Assembly (NCBI GenBank): GCA_025963715.1
Contig: JAOQAG010000027.1
Coordinates: forward strand, 1 to 64,000
Source: Bacteroidota bacterium
GTDB lineage: Bacteria > Bacteroidota > Bacteroidia > 2-12-FULL-35-15
Direction of reading: 5' to 3'
Length of the DNA: 64,000 nucleotides
In this document: positions 1 to 7,460 of the stretch, piece by piece
Layout: the number at the start of each line of letters is the position of its first letter
How positions within the stretch are numbered: the stretch's first letter is position 1
Made by a program: the position numbers and the translations under genes
The notes under the pieces: generated by a model
The model's input: only the letters and a program-made list of their open reading frames with translations
The model's database searches: none
What the model was told of the DNA's origin: nothing

Positions 1-3
1 GCA

Positions 4-30
4 GATCCCGGGTCAAGCCCGGGATGACAG
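4..30. repeat. GTCATCCCG-type palindromic repeat, copy 1
   Basis: The palindrome GATCCCGGGTCAAGCCCGGG is followed by ATGAC. It belongs to the same family as the copies at 18244-18321, 45810-45834 and 48194-48220. It lies downstream of the minus-strand gene ending at 130. As RNA it would form a stable hairpin and could help to end transcription, but it has no T-tract. Confidence 0.7.
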
Positions 31-129
31 CTTAAGAAAGTATTTCTGTTTCCATAAACAATAATGTTCTGCAACATAACCATACAAAATAAAAGCATTT
101 GGTATAAACTTTCCGATACTCAATTAAAT

Positions 130-537
130 TTATTTTGCTTTCATTTTATTTCCTTTCGGATCATGCGTTACTTCCGCAAGTCCCAGTTTTTCCATCAATG
201 GCGGAATGTACATTCCAAAGCGCCCGCGTAATCCTTTTTTAAGGCCGTACCAGCCGCCAACCGGATTTTTTTCCGAACGTCCCCATGCTTCCACCGTTCC
301 TTCTTTTGCCGGTTTTTGCTCGTCGGCACTCCCCAGCTCCATCCAGTCGCCGTGCTTTTTCAGCATTGCATGCAAGTCGTTCAGGCAGCGCATATCGTAC
401 AGCAAAACGGTTTTGCCAACCGTGCATACCAATACTTCCTTACCGTCTTTTTCATCCACATGCATGGTATATTCCGATGTTAAAGGCGGCGTTTTCAGCG
501 CCATTGGTTTTTCTTTTGTTCCGATCTTATTTTTCAT
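130..537 (-). CDS. conserved protein, probably DUF6855-like
   Basis: This 135-residue soluble protein has no signal peptide or membrane segment. It contains well-spaced conserved-looking blocks: LKTPPLTSEYTM, VCTVGKTVLLYD, HGDWMELGSADEQKPA and NPVGGWYGLKKGLRGRFGMY. From memory this pattern matches a widespread uncharacterised family (I believe DUF6855), but the name is uncertain and no function is known to me. It is the last gene of a minus-strand group (sigma factor, SRPBCC protein, ABM-like protein, this gene), 19 bp after the preceding stop, so it is probably co-transcribed. The Lys-rich first residues come from ATG at 537. Confidence 0.8.
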   Translation of the reverse strand: MKNKIGTKEKPMALKTPPLTSEYTMHVDEKDGKEVLVCTVGKTVLLYDMRCLNDLHAMLKKHGDWMELGSADEQKPAKEGTVEAWGRSEKNPVGGWYGLKKGLRGRFGMYIPPLMEKLGLAEVTHDPKGNKMKAK

Positions 538-556
538 GATCCCGATTTATTTAAGT

Positions 557-865
557 TTAAAAAATAGTTTTTGTTGAACCTACCAAAGTTAACAATTCCA
601 GTTTAGGAGGCGCTTCGGGGCCGCTTGCTTTTAGTTGTTCCTGAAAATGTATGAACGCAGGCACTTCGTTCAACAGTTTCTGATCATCCTCCGATCTCAT
701 AAATGCGGTATGGATAAATGTTTTATTATCCGCAGATAAGCAGCAATGATAATTAATACCGGGATAATTTAATTTTTGCAACTCGGCCATTACATTTTTT
801 ATGTTCGTTTGGTTTTGTTCCGAAAATTCTGCTTTGGTTGTATAAGTTACTTTTACGATTTTCAT
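557..865 (-). CDS. small dimeric alpha/beta-barrel-like protein
   Basis: The protein has 102 residues. The opening strand (MKIVKVTYTTKAEF), a helix rich in charged residues, and a middle strand (NKTFIHTAFMRSEDDQKLL) resemble the ferredoxin-like dimeric alpha/beta barrel of the antibiotic-monooxygenase/EthD type. That is a fold guess from pattern only, and no catalytic residues can be assigned. It sits 29 bp downstream of the SRPBCC gene and 19 bp upstream of the next gene on the same strand, which suggests one transcript driven by the sigma-factor promoter. Proteins of this size next to SRPBCC proteins often bind small organic ligands; this is inference. Confidence 0.75.
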   Translation of the reverse strand: MKIVKVTYTTKAEFSEQNQTNIKNVMAELQKLNYPGINYHCCLSADNKTFIHTAFMRSEDDQKLLNEVPAFIHFQEQLKASGPEAPPKLELLTLVGSTKTIF

Positions 866-894
866 GTTGATTGATTTTTTTAGGTTTATATAAA

Positions 895-1395
895 TTATTT
901 CGCACTCATAATTGTTTCTGATTCCTTTTTAAGATCGCCTGCAAATTGTTCAAACGATCGATCAAAAGACGGGATCATTTTCGCGTACATCGGAAACATC
1001 AGCCCACCGATCTTTTCCGTCATCGAAAATGTGACAATTCCGTTGCCGCTGTTTGTAATTGTATAGATGCGGTTTCCCTGCCCGCCGCCCCACACCAGCT
1101 TTTTAGAGGGTTCAAATTCTTTTACCTTTAATTTGAAAGTACGTTTTGCATCCAGTATGGATTTTAATTTAATGGTTTCGCTCAAAGCAATGTTCCCTTC
1201 AATGGAAGTTACGGTGGAATTCCATCGTGGATAGTCGGATGCTTTGGTCAATAAAGCCCACACAATGGCTGCATCGGATTTTATTTCGATGCTTACAGCT
1301 GTTTGCCTGCTGAAAGTTGTTCGTACGGTGGTTGCTTTTCCCTGCCCGACTTCGTCATTCAGGCGGGCGTTTTGTGTTTTTGTTGCTGTCGTCAT
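895..1395 (-). CDS. SRPBCC (polyketide cyclase/START-like) family protein
   Basis: This 166-residue protein has the hallmarks of the SRPBCC helix-grip fold. An N-terminal strand (TAVSIEIKSDAAIVWALLT) leads into DYPRWNSTVTSIEG, followed by alternating strands and a long C-terminal helix (MYAKMIPSFDRSFEQFAGDLKKESE). The family binds hydrophobic ligands in a deep cavity; the ligand here is unknown. The gene follows the ECF sigma factor by 84 bp and probably belongs to its operon. The N-terminus is odd: residues about 10-18 (NARLNDEVG) are encoded by a palindromic element at 1341-1368 that also occurs between genes elsewhere in the window, so part of the N-terminal arm looks like inserted repeat DNA kept in frame. 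Confidence 0.9.
   Translation of the reverse strand: MTTATKTQNARLNDEVGQGKATTVRTTFSRQTAVSIEIKSDAAIVWALLTKASDYPRWNSTVTSIEGNIALSETIKLKSILDAKRTFKLKVKEFEPSKKLVWGGGQGNRIYTITNSGNGIVTFSMTEKIGGLMFPMYAKMIPSFDRSFEQFAGDLKKESETIMSAK
1341..1368. repeat. palindromic element inside a coding region
   Basis: On the plus strand the element begins CCTGCCCGA and ends TTCAGGCGGGC, with imperfectly complementary arms. A closely similar 24-bp copy lies between genes at 21257-21280. Here it is inside the SRPBCC reading frame and adds about nine residues without breaking it. Confidence 0.7.
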
Positions 1396-1479
1396 GATTG
1401 AATGATTTAAAAATTGATTAGATACGGCACTTTTTGTTTGTTTTCTATTCTGACGATCGGGCGAAGCAAAACGATAGGA

Positions 1480-2283
1480 TCATTCGGCTTTTTTTTCCAA
1501 ATATTTTTCCATCACTTTCCTATTATGCTCTAAATGATGCAGTTGCAATTCGGATGCCTTGGATTTAAAAGGGTCAATTTCTTTCAGGATCTGCATTCGT
1601 AAGTCAAATAAATGTTCTTTATTTCCTTTTTCGGCTTCTTTTACCAGCTCTATCTTCATTAATTCTTCCTGCGTGTTTTGTTTCGGATTAAAAATACCGT
1701 TCAGTTCCGAACATTGATCGCAAACGCCTTTTTTATTGATCAGCGCACAGCGGCCTTCAAAAATGCTGATCATTTTGGATCTTCCCGTATGGAGATAATA
1801 TTTTACCATTGCTTCCGTCGTGTCCAGTATGGTAGTTATTTCGGATACTTTAAATTCGTATACTTCTTTTAAAAATACAGACAGCTGCTGTTCCAGCGGC
1901 AGCGATTTTGAAATGCAGGTAAAACAAAACGCAATGTGTTCTTTCGCTTCGTATTGCCCGTTTGGAGAAGTGCTGCGGATGTGCATGGCTTCCTGAAAAA
2001 ATTCCTGGTGTGATAATGCTGCTGCCCGTGTAATGTCCGTTACATTTTCCACCCAGCGTTTTTGCGCCCGTAAATTATCTTTGGCAAGATTGGAAGCAAT
2101 GGTAAAAAACCAGGTTTTCAAACTGGATTCACCTCTGAATGTATCTAATTTTTCTGTCGCTTTTAAATAGGTATCCTGCGCAATGTCCTCTGCATCGGTT
2201 GCACTTGCTGTGATCCTTACAAGGTATGATTTTAATTGTGCGAGATTATTTTCAAATTCCTGGTTTAATATTTCTACGGTCAT
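1480..2283 (-). CDS. RNA polymerase ECF-type sigma factor with C-terminal extension
   Basis: The protein has 267 residues. Sigma region 2 is clear at about 25-85 (ATDAEDIAQDTYLKATEK, SSLKTWFFTIASNLAKDNLR). Region 4 is at about 120-175 (EVYEFKVSEITTILDT, VKYYLHTGRSKM). The remaining ~90 residues form an extension with a CDQC motif and a charged helical tail, longer than in a minimal ECF factor (~180 residues). No anti-sigma gene is adjacent. The gene is first in a minus-strand group of four and probably controls it or co-varies with it. Sigma factors paired with SRPBCC genes occur in small stress or environment-sensing operons; the signal is unknown. A zinc- or redox-sensing role for the C-terminal Cys pair is only a suggestion. 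Confidence 0.92.
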   Translation of the reverse strand: MTVEILNQEFENNLAQLKSYLVRITASATDAEDIAQDTYLKATEKLDTFRGESSLKTWFFTIASNLAKDNLRAQKRWVENVTDITRAAALSHQEFFQEAMHIRSTSPNGQYEAKEHIAFCFTCISKSLPLEQQLSVFLKEVYEFKVSEITTILDTTEAMVKYYLHTGRSKMISIFEGRCALINKKGVCDQCSELNGIFNPKQNTQEELMKIELVKEAEKGNKEHLFDLRMQILKEIDPFKSKASELQLHHLEHNRKVMEKYLEKKAE

Positions 2284-2342
2284 GGTTATTAAATTTATAA
2301 AATAAACTGTTTTAATTGGTCACAAAAAAATAAGATTTGGCA

Positions 2343-3005
2343 TTAATTCCGTTTTACAAATTTTGTCCGCTTTCCATTTGTCCACATCCCAACAGTAACA
2401 AAGCCATTACCTTTTCTTTTTAATATTTCCGTTTTTCCCCCGTATGTATGCATCTCTGTATCATTGGCAAATATGGTGATCTTTTCTGTTCCGGCAGGAA
2501 TCACAAAATCAGTTAATTTTCTGTTGCCACCAAATGGGTATAAAGAAAGCTTTCTGTCTTTCAAATCGGCTAAAGGAATTTTCACTATTCCAGTTTGCCA
2601 GTCCGCATCGTATATTGTTTTATTTGTTGCATCAGTATACCGGATATTATAAACTATCTGTTGCTGCCCGCACCAATTGCACCATTTAATATAAAGTGTA
2701 TCCGGTTTTTTTGTAGCGCCTGCAGCAATTATCCTGTTATGGCAACCCGTTGTGTCAAAGTCCAGGTAAAATTTATTTTTAGTTTCTCTAAACGTTCCTT
2801 TTCCATACCAGGTTTGCCCGTCATCTGTAAAGCCTTCCTGGTAAAAAATACCAGCTACATCCGTTTTTTTATCTTTTACAAACGTATAAACATTTGAAAA
2901 CAAAGAAGCATTTTCCTGCGAATATCTGGCAGTATCCTGTCCAAACATTTTTCCAAAAATTATCAGGAGCGGCATTATCGATATAATCTGTATCCTAATT
3001 TTCAT
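2343..3005 (-). CDS. secreted protein of unknown function
   Basis: The protein has 220 residues. A signal peptide (MKIRIQIISIMPLLIIFGKMFGQ) has a probable cleavage after GQ, a typical Bacteroidota processing site. The mature part is rich in beta strand and in aromatic and Gly residues, with a Cys pair (WCNWCGQQ). I do not recognise the family. It ends 59 bp upstream of the sigma-factor start on the same strand, so it may share that transcript or simply precede it. The product probably acts in the periplasm or outer envelope. Confidence 0.75.
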   Translation of the reverse strand: MKIRIQIISIMPLLIIFGKMFGQDTARYSQENASLFSNVYTFVKDKKTDVAGIFYQEGFTDDGQTWYGKGTFRETKNKFYLDFDTTGCHNRIIAAGATKKPDTLYIKWCNWCGQQQIVYNIRYTDATNKTIYDADWQTGIVKIPLADLKDRKLSLYPFGGNRKLTDFVIPAGTEKITIFANDTEMHTYGGKTEILKRKGNGFVTVGMWTNGKRTKFVKRN

Positions 3006-3168
3006 AGATCTTTATTTAATCGCTAATTGTATACAAAATACATATTTTATTAAAACTTCAACTATTTACAGGACGTTGCTTTGATGCAAAATCTGCACAA
3101 AGAATCAAAAAATCTTACATACGACATCCGGTAGAATAATCTGGTTCGCTGGGATCCTGTCCTGAGAA

Positions 3169-3176
3169 TAAATTTG
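3169..3176 (+). promoter_or_regulatory. candidate -7 box TAAATTTG
   Basis: TAAATTTG fits the Bacteroidota TAnnTTTG -7 consensus and lies 27 bp before the ATG of the 50-residue membrane peptide at 3204. No clear TTTG -33 box is seen. Confidence 0.45.
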
Positions 3177-3203
3177 TGTTGTAAATCTTAAATCATTCAC
3201 AAC

Positions 3204-3356
3204 ATGAAAGCAATCCTACACACACTCGAAATGCCTTTGCAGAAATGGAGAAATTATAAAATAACGGAAGTTTCCCAGGTCCACATGATCGCCTTTTGGA
3301 TCACGCTGGTTCCATCAGTAGTTTTGACGGTGGTTTATTTGGTTGCCAATAGTTGA
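3204..3356 (+). CDS. small single-span membrane protein
   Basis: This 50-codon reading frame starts MKAILHTLEMPLQKW and ends with a strongly hydrophobic stretch (MIAFWITLVPSVVLTVVYLV) that would span the membrane once. A TAAATTTG -7 box stands just upstream, and the neighbouring DNA on this strand is otherwise non-coding. The layout (amphipathic N-terminus, one transmembrane helix, short tail) is like small membrane regulators or type I toxin peptides, but I do not recognise a family. Support is the promoter, the composition and the isolated position, so the call stays tentative. Confidence 0.45.
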   Translation: MKAILHTLEMPLQKWRNYKITEVSQVHMIAFWITLVPSVVLTVVYLVANS

Positions 3357-3392
3357 ATATGTTTGGTAACACGAGATTTCATAAAAAACCAA

Positions 3393-4076
3393 TTAAGGCT
3401 TAAATCTCAGAATATCTTTAGTCAACATCTTGGATTCTTCATGATTAGAAATTTCTAAATTATCAGGAATATTATTATTTTGAGAATACCTGTTTTGTAC
3501 ACTTATCAAAGGAGAATAAATCCTGGTGACAAATGGTAAAACCACATGAAGATTAAAATACGATTGAAGTTCATACATATCATGATCAAATCCTCCGTTT
3601 TTATTTTTATGTCCTTCAATATCAATAAAAACATACCGTTCTTGGTTCGGATAATTTTTTTGGGTTTTGTATATTGACGCAAATATCACTCTTGCTGCAT
3701 CTTCAAAAGTGTCGTGTGGTAGAATAATATGATAAAATGCTATTCCTTGGTTCTTTAACAGATGCCTTGAATTAGGATCAATTTCTATATACGTTTGCTC
3801 CTCTACCCTTCCTGTTTTTACAATAAATTCATTTCTTGCTTTTACAACGTTCCACCAATAATCTCTCATTTGTCGTATTTTTTTACTTTTTGTTGGGTTA
3901 TCTCCAAATAAATCATGGCATGAAGCACATAGTGGTGCTGCATTTTCAATCAAATCAGAACCTTTTTTACTTTTAAGAATTATGTGATGTACATCTGCTG
4001 CCAAATCATGACATATACAACATCTAAATGCAGAGTTATTTAACGCTTCTATTTTTGTCGATTCTGGGAACGCCAT
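3393..4076 (-). CDS. HNH endonuclease-like protein
   Basis: The 227-residue protein has an N-terminal HNH zinc-finger nuclease core. C19 and C22 with C50 and C53 form two CxxC knuckles, HH lies at 30-31, N45 in the middle and H54 at the end (LCASCHDLFGDN). The rest (about 90-227) has mixed alpha/beta character with no domain I recognise (FYHIILPHDTFEDAARVIFAS, RYVFIDIEGHK). The family cuts DNA and is common in restriction, homing and defence loci. The region is visibly more AT-rich than the housekeeping genes to the right and sits between a lone membrane peptide and a DUF5677 gene near a tRNA, which suggests acquired DNA. A defence role is inference. Confidence 0.85.
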   Translation of the reverse strand: MAFPESTKIEALNNSAFRCCICHDLAADVHHIILKSKKGSDLIENAAPLCASCHDLFGDNPTKSKKIRQMRDYWWNVVKARNEFIVKTGRVEEQTYIEIDPNSRHLLKNQGIAFYHIILPHDTFEDAARVIFASIYKTQKNYPNQERYVFIDIEGHKNKNGGFDHDMYELQSYFNLHVVLPFVTRIYSPLISVQNRYSQNNNIPDNLEISNHEESKMLTKDILRFKP

Positions 4077-4120
4077 TGTTGTTGTTTTTAAATCATAGTA
4101 AAATTATAGAAATATTGTGT

Positions 4121-4157
4121 ACAAAAAAACCATCCTCTTGCAAAAATGAGGTTAAAG
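4121..4157. repeat. 37-nt direct repeat, left copy (terminator-like)
   Basis: This copy matches the copy at 5417-5453 at 32 of 37 positions by eye. Read on the minus strand it is AACCTCAT, a 12-nt spacer, then ATGG and a T-run, so it can serve as terminator for the DUF5677 gene ending at 4170. The pair brackets that gene exactly. Confidence 0.75.
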
Positions 4158-4169
4158 CATATTTATATT

Positions 4170-5390
4170 CTAGATTAATTTCACCCGTTCCTGAAATTCT
4201 TTTGGAAAAGCCGGGTTAATGATTTCTAATTCTTTAAAGACATTTAATAGTGATGGTTTAATGTCAGATATAAATTTCTGCATATCACGATTGTCGGTTT
4301 TACTAATGAGTTTCCATTTCTGTAATTCGTGAATTATTAGTATATTCAATAAGCATGCATATGTGATAGCTTCTATTCTCGTAGATGTTCTCAGTGAAGA
4401 GGTAAAGCCTTTTTCTATATCTATGTAACTGGGTAAAGAGCGAAAATCGGGATGAGTATAACTAGACAAAAAATCGTACAAAAATTGATAAATAACACTA
4501 TCAAGGTTCCCATAAACAGGGTGAAGGGAAGCAAGTTTAAATTTATTATTAAATTTTAAAATATATTCTTCTCCAGTTTTTATGTTTACTATTTTTGAAG
4601 AACCATTCTTAGATAGCTTATAGGTACCAAGCAAAACTCCTAGTTTTATTTCTAATTCTTTAATAAATTCCTCTGTATTGTTAAGTGTAGTAGAAACATG
4701 TAAATAATTTTCAAAAACTGATCTGATTAAGTTTAATGCATCTTCACCAAAATGCTTATCCAGCAGCATAATAACAGTTTTTAGTGTTTTTAAATTTTTT
4801 GTAAAACAAAATAAAAGATAGTCATTTGCCAAACCTTCAGGCTTCTTTTTTTTCTTGAGTCTTTCATTAAATTTATGTAACAACAAAGCATATAGATATT
4901 GTAAATCATTTAGCTTTTCCCAACAGTATTCAATATCTATTGTCAGTTGAGGAATTTGTATTTTCTTTTTACCCTTTTTAATATCTCTAAATTCTTTAAT
5001 TGCATCATTCCAGTTTTTCAATACATTATCTGGCATCATGTCTTTGTTTACCTCTGATATTGTATAACCTGTTTTCCTAGAAGCATAAAGTAGTTCTTCG
5101 GGCAGCTTTAATTCATCGAACATTTCCTCCAGTACATCATAATAATCATCTTCAGACATTAATAACGCACCAAAAAATATGGGCTCATTTTTTTGTGGTT
5201 TACGCCCGAAAACTTTTATGAAATTTTCCTCCTGCCTATTCAAAATTTCTTTTGCTTCATCTCTTAATGGTATTTGTTGGATAGTCCGTTCCTTAATATC
5301 TTTAAAAAATAAGTTTTTCTTTTTACAACAAAATTTATGTTTTTTGCCACTTTCACAAGGGCAGGATTCATTATCAGGAAATGGTTTCAT
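4170..5390 (-). CDS. SEC-C motif / DUF5677-like protein
   Basis: I choose the ATG at 5390 (407 residues). The 13 codons available further upstream overlap a repeat/terminator and carry no conserved feature. The N-terminus holds a textbook SEC-C zinc motif (C10-P-C12...H18...C21-C22, CPCESGKKHKFCC). The remainder is helical and charged; IMLLDKHFGEDALNLIRSVFENYLHVST at about 225-250 and the C-terminal LRTSTRIEAITYACLLNIL resemble DUF5677/HEPN-like helical proteins. SEC-C attaches to many unrelated proteins, including accessory defence proteins. The gene is AT-rich, lies 100 bp from tRNA-Leu, and is bracketed by two 37-nt direct repeats, suggesting it moved in as a unit. Exact function unknown. 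Confidence 0.8.
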   Translation of the reverse strand: MKPFPDNESCPCESGKKHKFCCKKKNLFFKDIKERTIQQIPLRDEAKEILNRQEENFIKVFGRKPQKNEPIFFGALLMSEDDYYDVLEEMFDELKLPEELLYASRKTGYTISEVNKDMMPDNVLKNWNDAIKEFRDIKKGKKKIQIPQLTIDIEYCWEKLNDLQYLYALLLHKFNERLKKKKKPEGLANDYLLFCFTKNLKTLKTVIMLLDKHFGEDALNLIRSVFENYLHVSTTLNNTEEFIKELEIKLGVLLGTYKLSKNGSSKIVNIKTGEEYILKFNNKFKLASLHPVYGNLDSVIYQFLYDFLSSYTHPDFRSLPSYIDIEKGFTSSLRTSTRIEAITYACLLNILIIHELQKWKLISKTDNRDMQKFISDIKPSLLNVFKELEIINPAFPKEFQERVKLI

Positions 5391-5416
5391 CTTAATATGT
5401 ATTAAATTTATTGCAA

Positions 5417-5453
5417 ACAAAAACCCCATCTTCTTACGAAAATGAGGTTAAAG
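5417..5453. repeat. 37-nt direct repeat, right copy (terminator-like)
   Basis: This is the partner of 4121-4157. On the minus strand, AACCTCAT pairs with ATGGGGTT (one T-G pair) and is followed by TTTTTG. It sits just beyond the tRNA-Leu gene in the direction of transcription and ahead of the DUF5677 start. Confidence 0.75.
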
Positions 5454-5460
5454 TTTAACT

Positions 5461-5486
5461 CCCGAAACTTGGAAGCTTCCGGGAAT
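5461..5486 (-). terminator. hairpin immediately 3' of tRNA-Leu
   Basis: On the minus strand TCCCGGAA pairs with TTTCGGGA (8 bp, one G-T pair) directly after the tRNA discriminator region. It probably marks the 3' end for processing or termination. No long T-run follows. Confidence 0.5.
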
Positions 5487-5488
5487 CG

Positions 5489-5568
5489 TACCCAGTGCCG
5501 GAGTCGAACCGGCACAGTTTCCTACTGGTGTTTGAGACCAGCGCGTCTACCAATTCCGCCAACTGGGC
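5489..5568 (-). tRNA. tRNA-Leu (CAA)
   Basis: Read on the minus strand, acceptor GCCCAGT pairs with ACTGGGT (G-T at the first pair). The anticodon arm is CTGGT-CTCAAAC-ACCAG, giving anticodon CAA (codon UUG). An 11-nt variable region precedes the T-arm GCCGG-TTCGACT-CCGGC. The discriminator is A and no CCA is encoded. The long variable region agrees with a class II tRNA. Confidence 0.95.
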
Positions 5569-5662
5569 ATTAAGTATTTTGGCTACTTTGCCAAAAGCGG
5601 GACGCAAAACTATGGATTTGTTTCGGATTAGCAAAAAAATCCGGCTAAAACCTTAAAAAACT

Positions 5663-5693
5663 TTTGCCAAAACGGCAAATTTTAGTACATTTG
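5663..5693 (+). promoter_or_regulatory. promoter of prs with overlapping dyad
   Basis: TTTG (5663-5666), 19 bp, then TACATTTG (5686-5693) is a near-perfect Bacteroidota promoter 21 bp before the prs start codon. The segment TTTGCC-AAAAC-GGCAAA overlaps the -33 box as an inverted repeat and could be an operator. Confidence 0.75.
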
Positions 5694-5714
5694 CAACCCT
5701 TATAAAAAAAGGCC

Positions 5715-6650
5715 ATGCATCATCAAGTTAAATTATTCTCGGGTTCTGCTTCACGCATTTTGTCTGAAAACATCAGCAAAAGCTACAAGCAGGAATTAGG
5801 CAAAGTTTCCCTGCTTCGCTTTAGCGATGGGGAGATCCAGACTTCTTATGAAGAAACGGTTCGCGGCAGCGATGTGTTCATCATCCAGTCGACCATGCCC
5901 CCTACCGAAAATTTATTTGAACTTTTACTGATGATCGATGCTGCCAAACGTGCATCTGCCAACAGGATCATCGCTGTGATCCCGTATTTCGGGTTTGCCC
6001 GCCAGGATCGTAAAGATCAGCCACGCGTGGCGATCGGAGCAAAAATGGTGGCCAATTTATTGTCCGCAGCAGGCGCTACCCGCATCATTACCATGGATTT
6101 ACATGCCGATCAGATCCAGGGATTTTTCGATTTCCCGGTGGATCATTTATATGCTTCCTCCATTTTTTTACCTTACATCCAGGAATTAAAATTGCCGAAT
6201 TTAACAATGGCAGCACCGGATATGGGCGGTTCCAAAAGAGCCAATGCCTACGCAAAATACCTGAAATCCGACATTGTGATCTGCTACAAACAACGCGCAA
6301 AAGCAAACGTGATCGAAAGCATGACCGTGATCGGTGATGTGGAAGGAAGAGATATTGTGCTGATCGACGATTTGATCGATACCGGCGGCACGCTTACAAA
6401 AGCAGCTGATATGATGCTGGACAGAGGCGCCAACAGCGTTCGTGCATTTTGCACCCATCCGGTTTTATCCGGAAAAGCATACGAAAATATCGAGAAATCA
6501 AGAATTACAGAGCTGGTGGTAACGGATACCATTCCCTTGAAACAACACAGCGATAAAATTAAAGTTTTGTCTGTTGCCGACCTTTTTGCGAAGGTATTGC
6601 ACAGCGTTCACACATACGAATCGATCAGCTCTAATTTTATTGTCAGCTAA
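5715..6650 (+). CDS. prs: ribose-phosphate pyrophosphokinase
   Basis: This enzyme makes 5-phosphoribosyl 1-pyrophosphate from ribose 5-phosphate and ATP, feeding purine, pyrimidine, NAD, His and Trp synthesis in the cytosol. At 311 residues it has the usual length. The catalytic flexible-loop region FARQDRKDQPR lies at about 96-106, and the PRPP-binding loop VLIDDLIDTGGTL at about 215-228. An optimal promoter stands just upstream. It is followed by rplY and pth in the same direction, an order typical of Bacteroidota. The upstream dyad may allow purine-type control, but no regulator is visible here. Confidence 0.98.
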   Translation: MHHQVKLFSGSASRILSENISKSYKQELGKVSLLRFSDGEIQTSYEETVRGSDVFIIQSTMPPTENLFELLLMIDAAKRASANRIIAVIPYFGFARQDRKDQPRVAIGAKMVANLLSAAGATRIITMDLHADQIQGFFDFPVDHLYASSIFLPYIQELKLPNLTMAAPDMGGSKRANAYAKYLKSDIVICYKQRAKANVIESMTVIGDVEGRDIVLIDDLIDTGGTLTKAADMMLDRGANSVRAFCTHPVLSGKAYENIEKSRITELVVTDTIPLKQHSDKIKVLSVADLFAKVLHSVHTYESISSNFIVS

Positions 6651-6758
6651 GATCAAATCCATCTTCGCGTAAGCGATGGTAAATAAAAGAATTGCGCAAA
6701 ACATATATATAAACATTGGTTGAAAGGCGCAGCAACCAGTTAAAATAAAAACAAAAAA

Positions 6759-7385
6759 ATGAAATCAGTATCTATTAGCGGTTCGCCACGTGCGAACGTA
6801 GGGAAAAAAGATGCTACTGCATTGAGAAATGCAAAGCAAGTACCATGTGTCCTTTACGGAGGTAAAGAACAAGTTCACTTTTCAGTTCTGGCAGCAGACT
6901 TTAAAAACCTGATCTACACACCGGAAGTGAACACAGTTGATCTGAACATCGACGGAAAAAAATTCCACGCAATCATGCAGGAAACTCAGTTCCACAGAGT
7001 AATGGATCATTTATTACATGTGGATTTCCTGGAAATTACCCCGGGAAAAGCAGTAGTGATCAATCTTCCTGTAAAAACAACCGGAACTTCACCGGGAGTT
7101 AGAGCAGGTGGTAAATTGAACAAAAAATTAAAAACTCTGAAAGTTAGAGGTTTGGTAGAAAAAATGCCGGAATCGATTGATATTGCTATCGATGCATTGG
7201 AAATTGGTGGTTCTGTACGTGTTGGCGATATCAAAATCGACGGGCTTACGATGTTGGATGCACACAACGTAACTGTTGTAAGCGTTCAGGTAACACGTGC
7301 CGTTGCTGCTGAAGCTGCTGCCGCTACTCCTGCTAAAGCTGCTCCTGCTGCTGCGAAAGCTGCTGCACCTGCTGCTAAAAAATAA
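6759..7385 (+). CDS. rplY: 50S ribosomal protein L25/general stress protein Ctc
   Basis: The 208-residue protein has an N-terminal L25 domain (about 1-95: RANVGKKDATALRNAKQVPCVLYGG) that binds 5S rRNA. The CTC-type C-terminal beta domain follows at about 100-180 (PVKTTGTSPGVRAGGKLNKK, GLVEKMPESIDIAIDALEIG). The last ~25 residues are a low-complexity Ala/Pro/Lys tail common in Bacteroidota L25 proteins and probably disordered. The gene lies 108 bp after prs and is followed by a strong terminator at 7406-7440, then pth. Confidence 0.97.
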   Translation: MKSVSISGSPRANVGKKDATALRNAKQVPCVLYGGKEQVHFSVLAADFKNLIYTPEVNTVDLNIDGKKFHAIMQETQFHRVMDHLLHVDFLEITPGKAVVINLPVKTTGTSPGVRAGGKLNKKLKTLKVRGLVEKMPESIDIAIDALEIGGSVRVGDIKIDGLTMLDAHNVTVVSVQVTRAVAAEAAAATPAKAAPAAAKAAAPAAKK

Positions 7386-7405
7386 TAATCTATTGATCAT
7401 TTCAT

Positions 7406-7440
7406 AAAGTTGACGGAAACAATCCTCCGTCAACTTTTTT
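7406..7440 (+). terminator. intrinsic terminator of rplY
   Basis: AAAGTTGACGG (7406-7416) pairs perfectly with CCGTCAACTTT (7427-7437) across a 10-nt loop, with the T-run continuing to 7440. pth begins 21 bp further on and needs either readthrough or its own promoter. Confidence 0.85.
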
Positions 7441-7460
7441 TATTTTTGCATTGAATTAAG

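Noticed and set aside
206-577. Plus-strand frames of 84-123 residues opposite the first gene
   Set aside because: They are shadows of the conserved minus-strand protein at 130-537 and have no conserved pattern.
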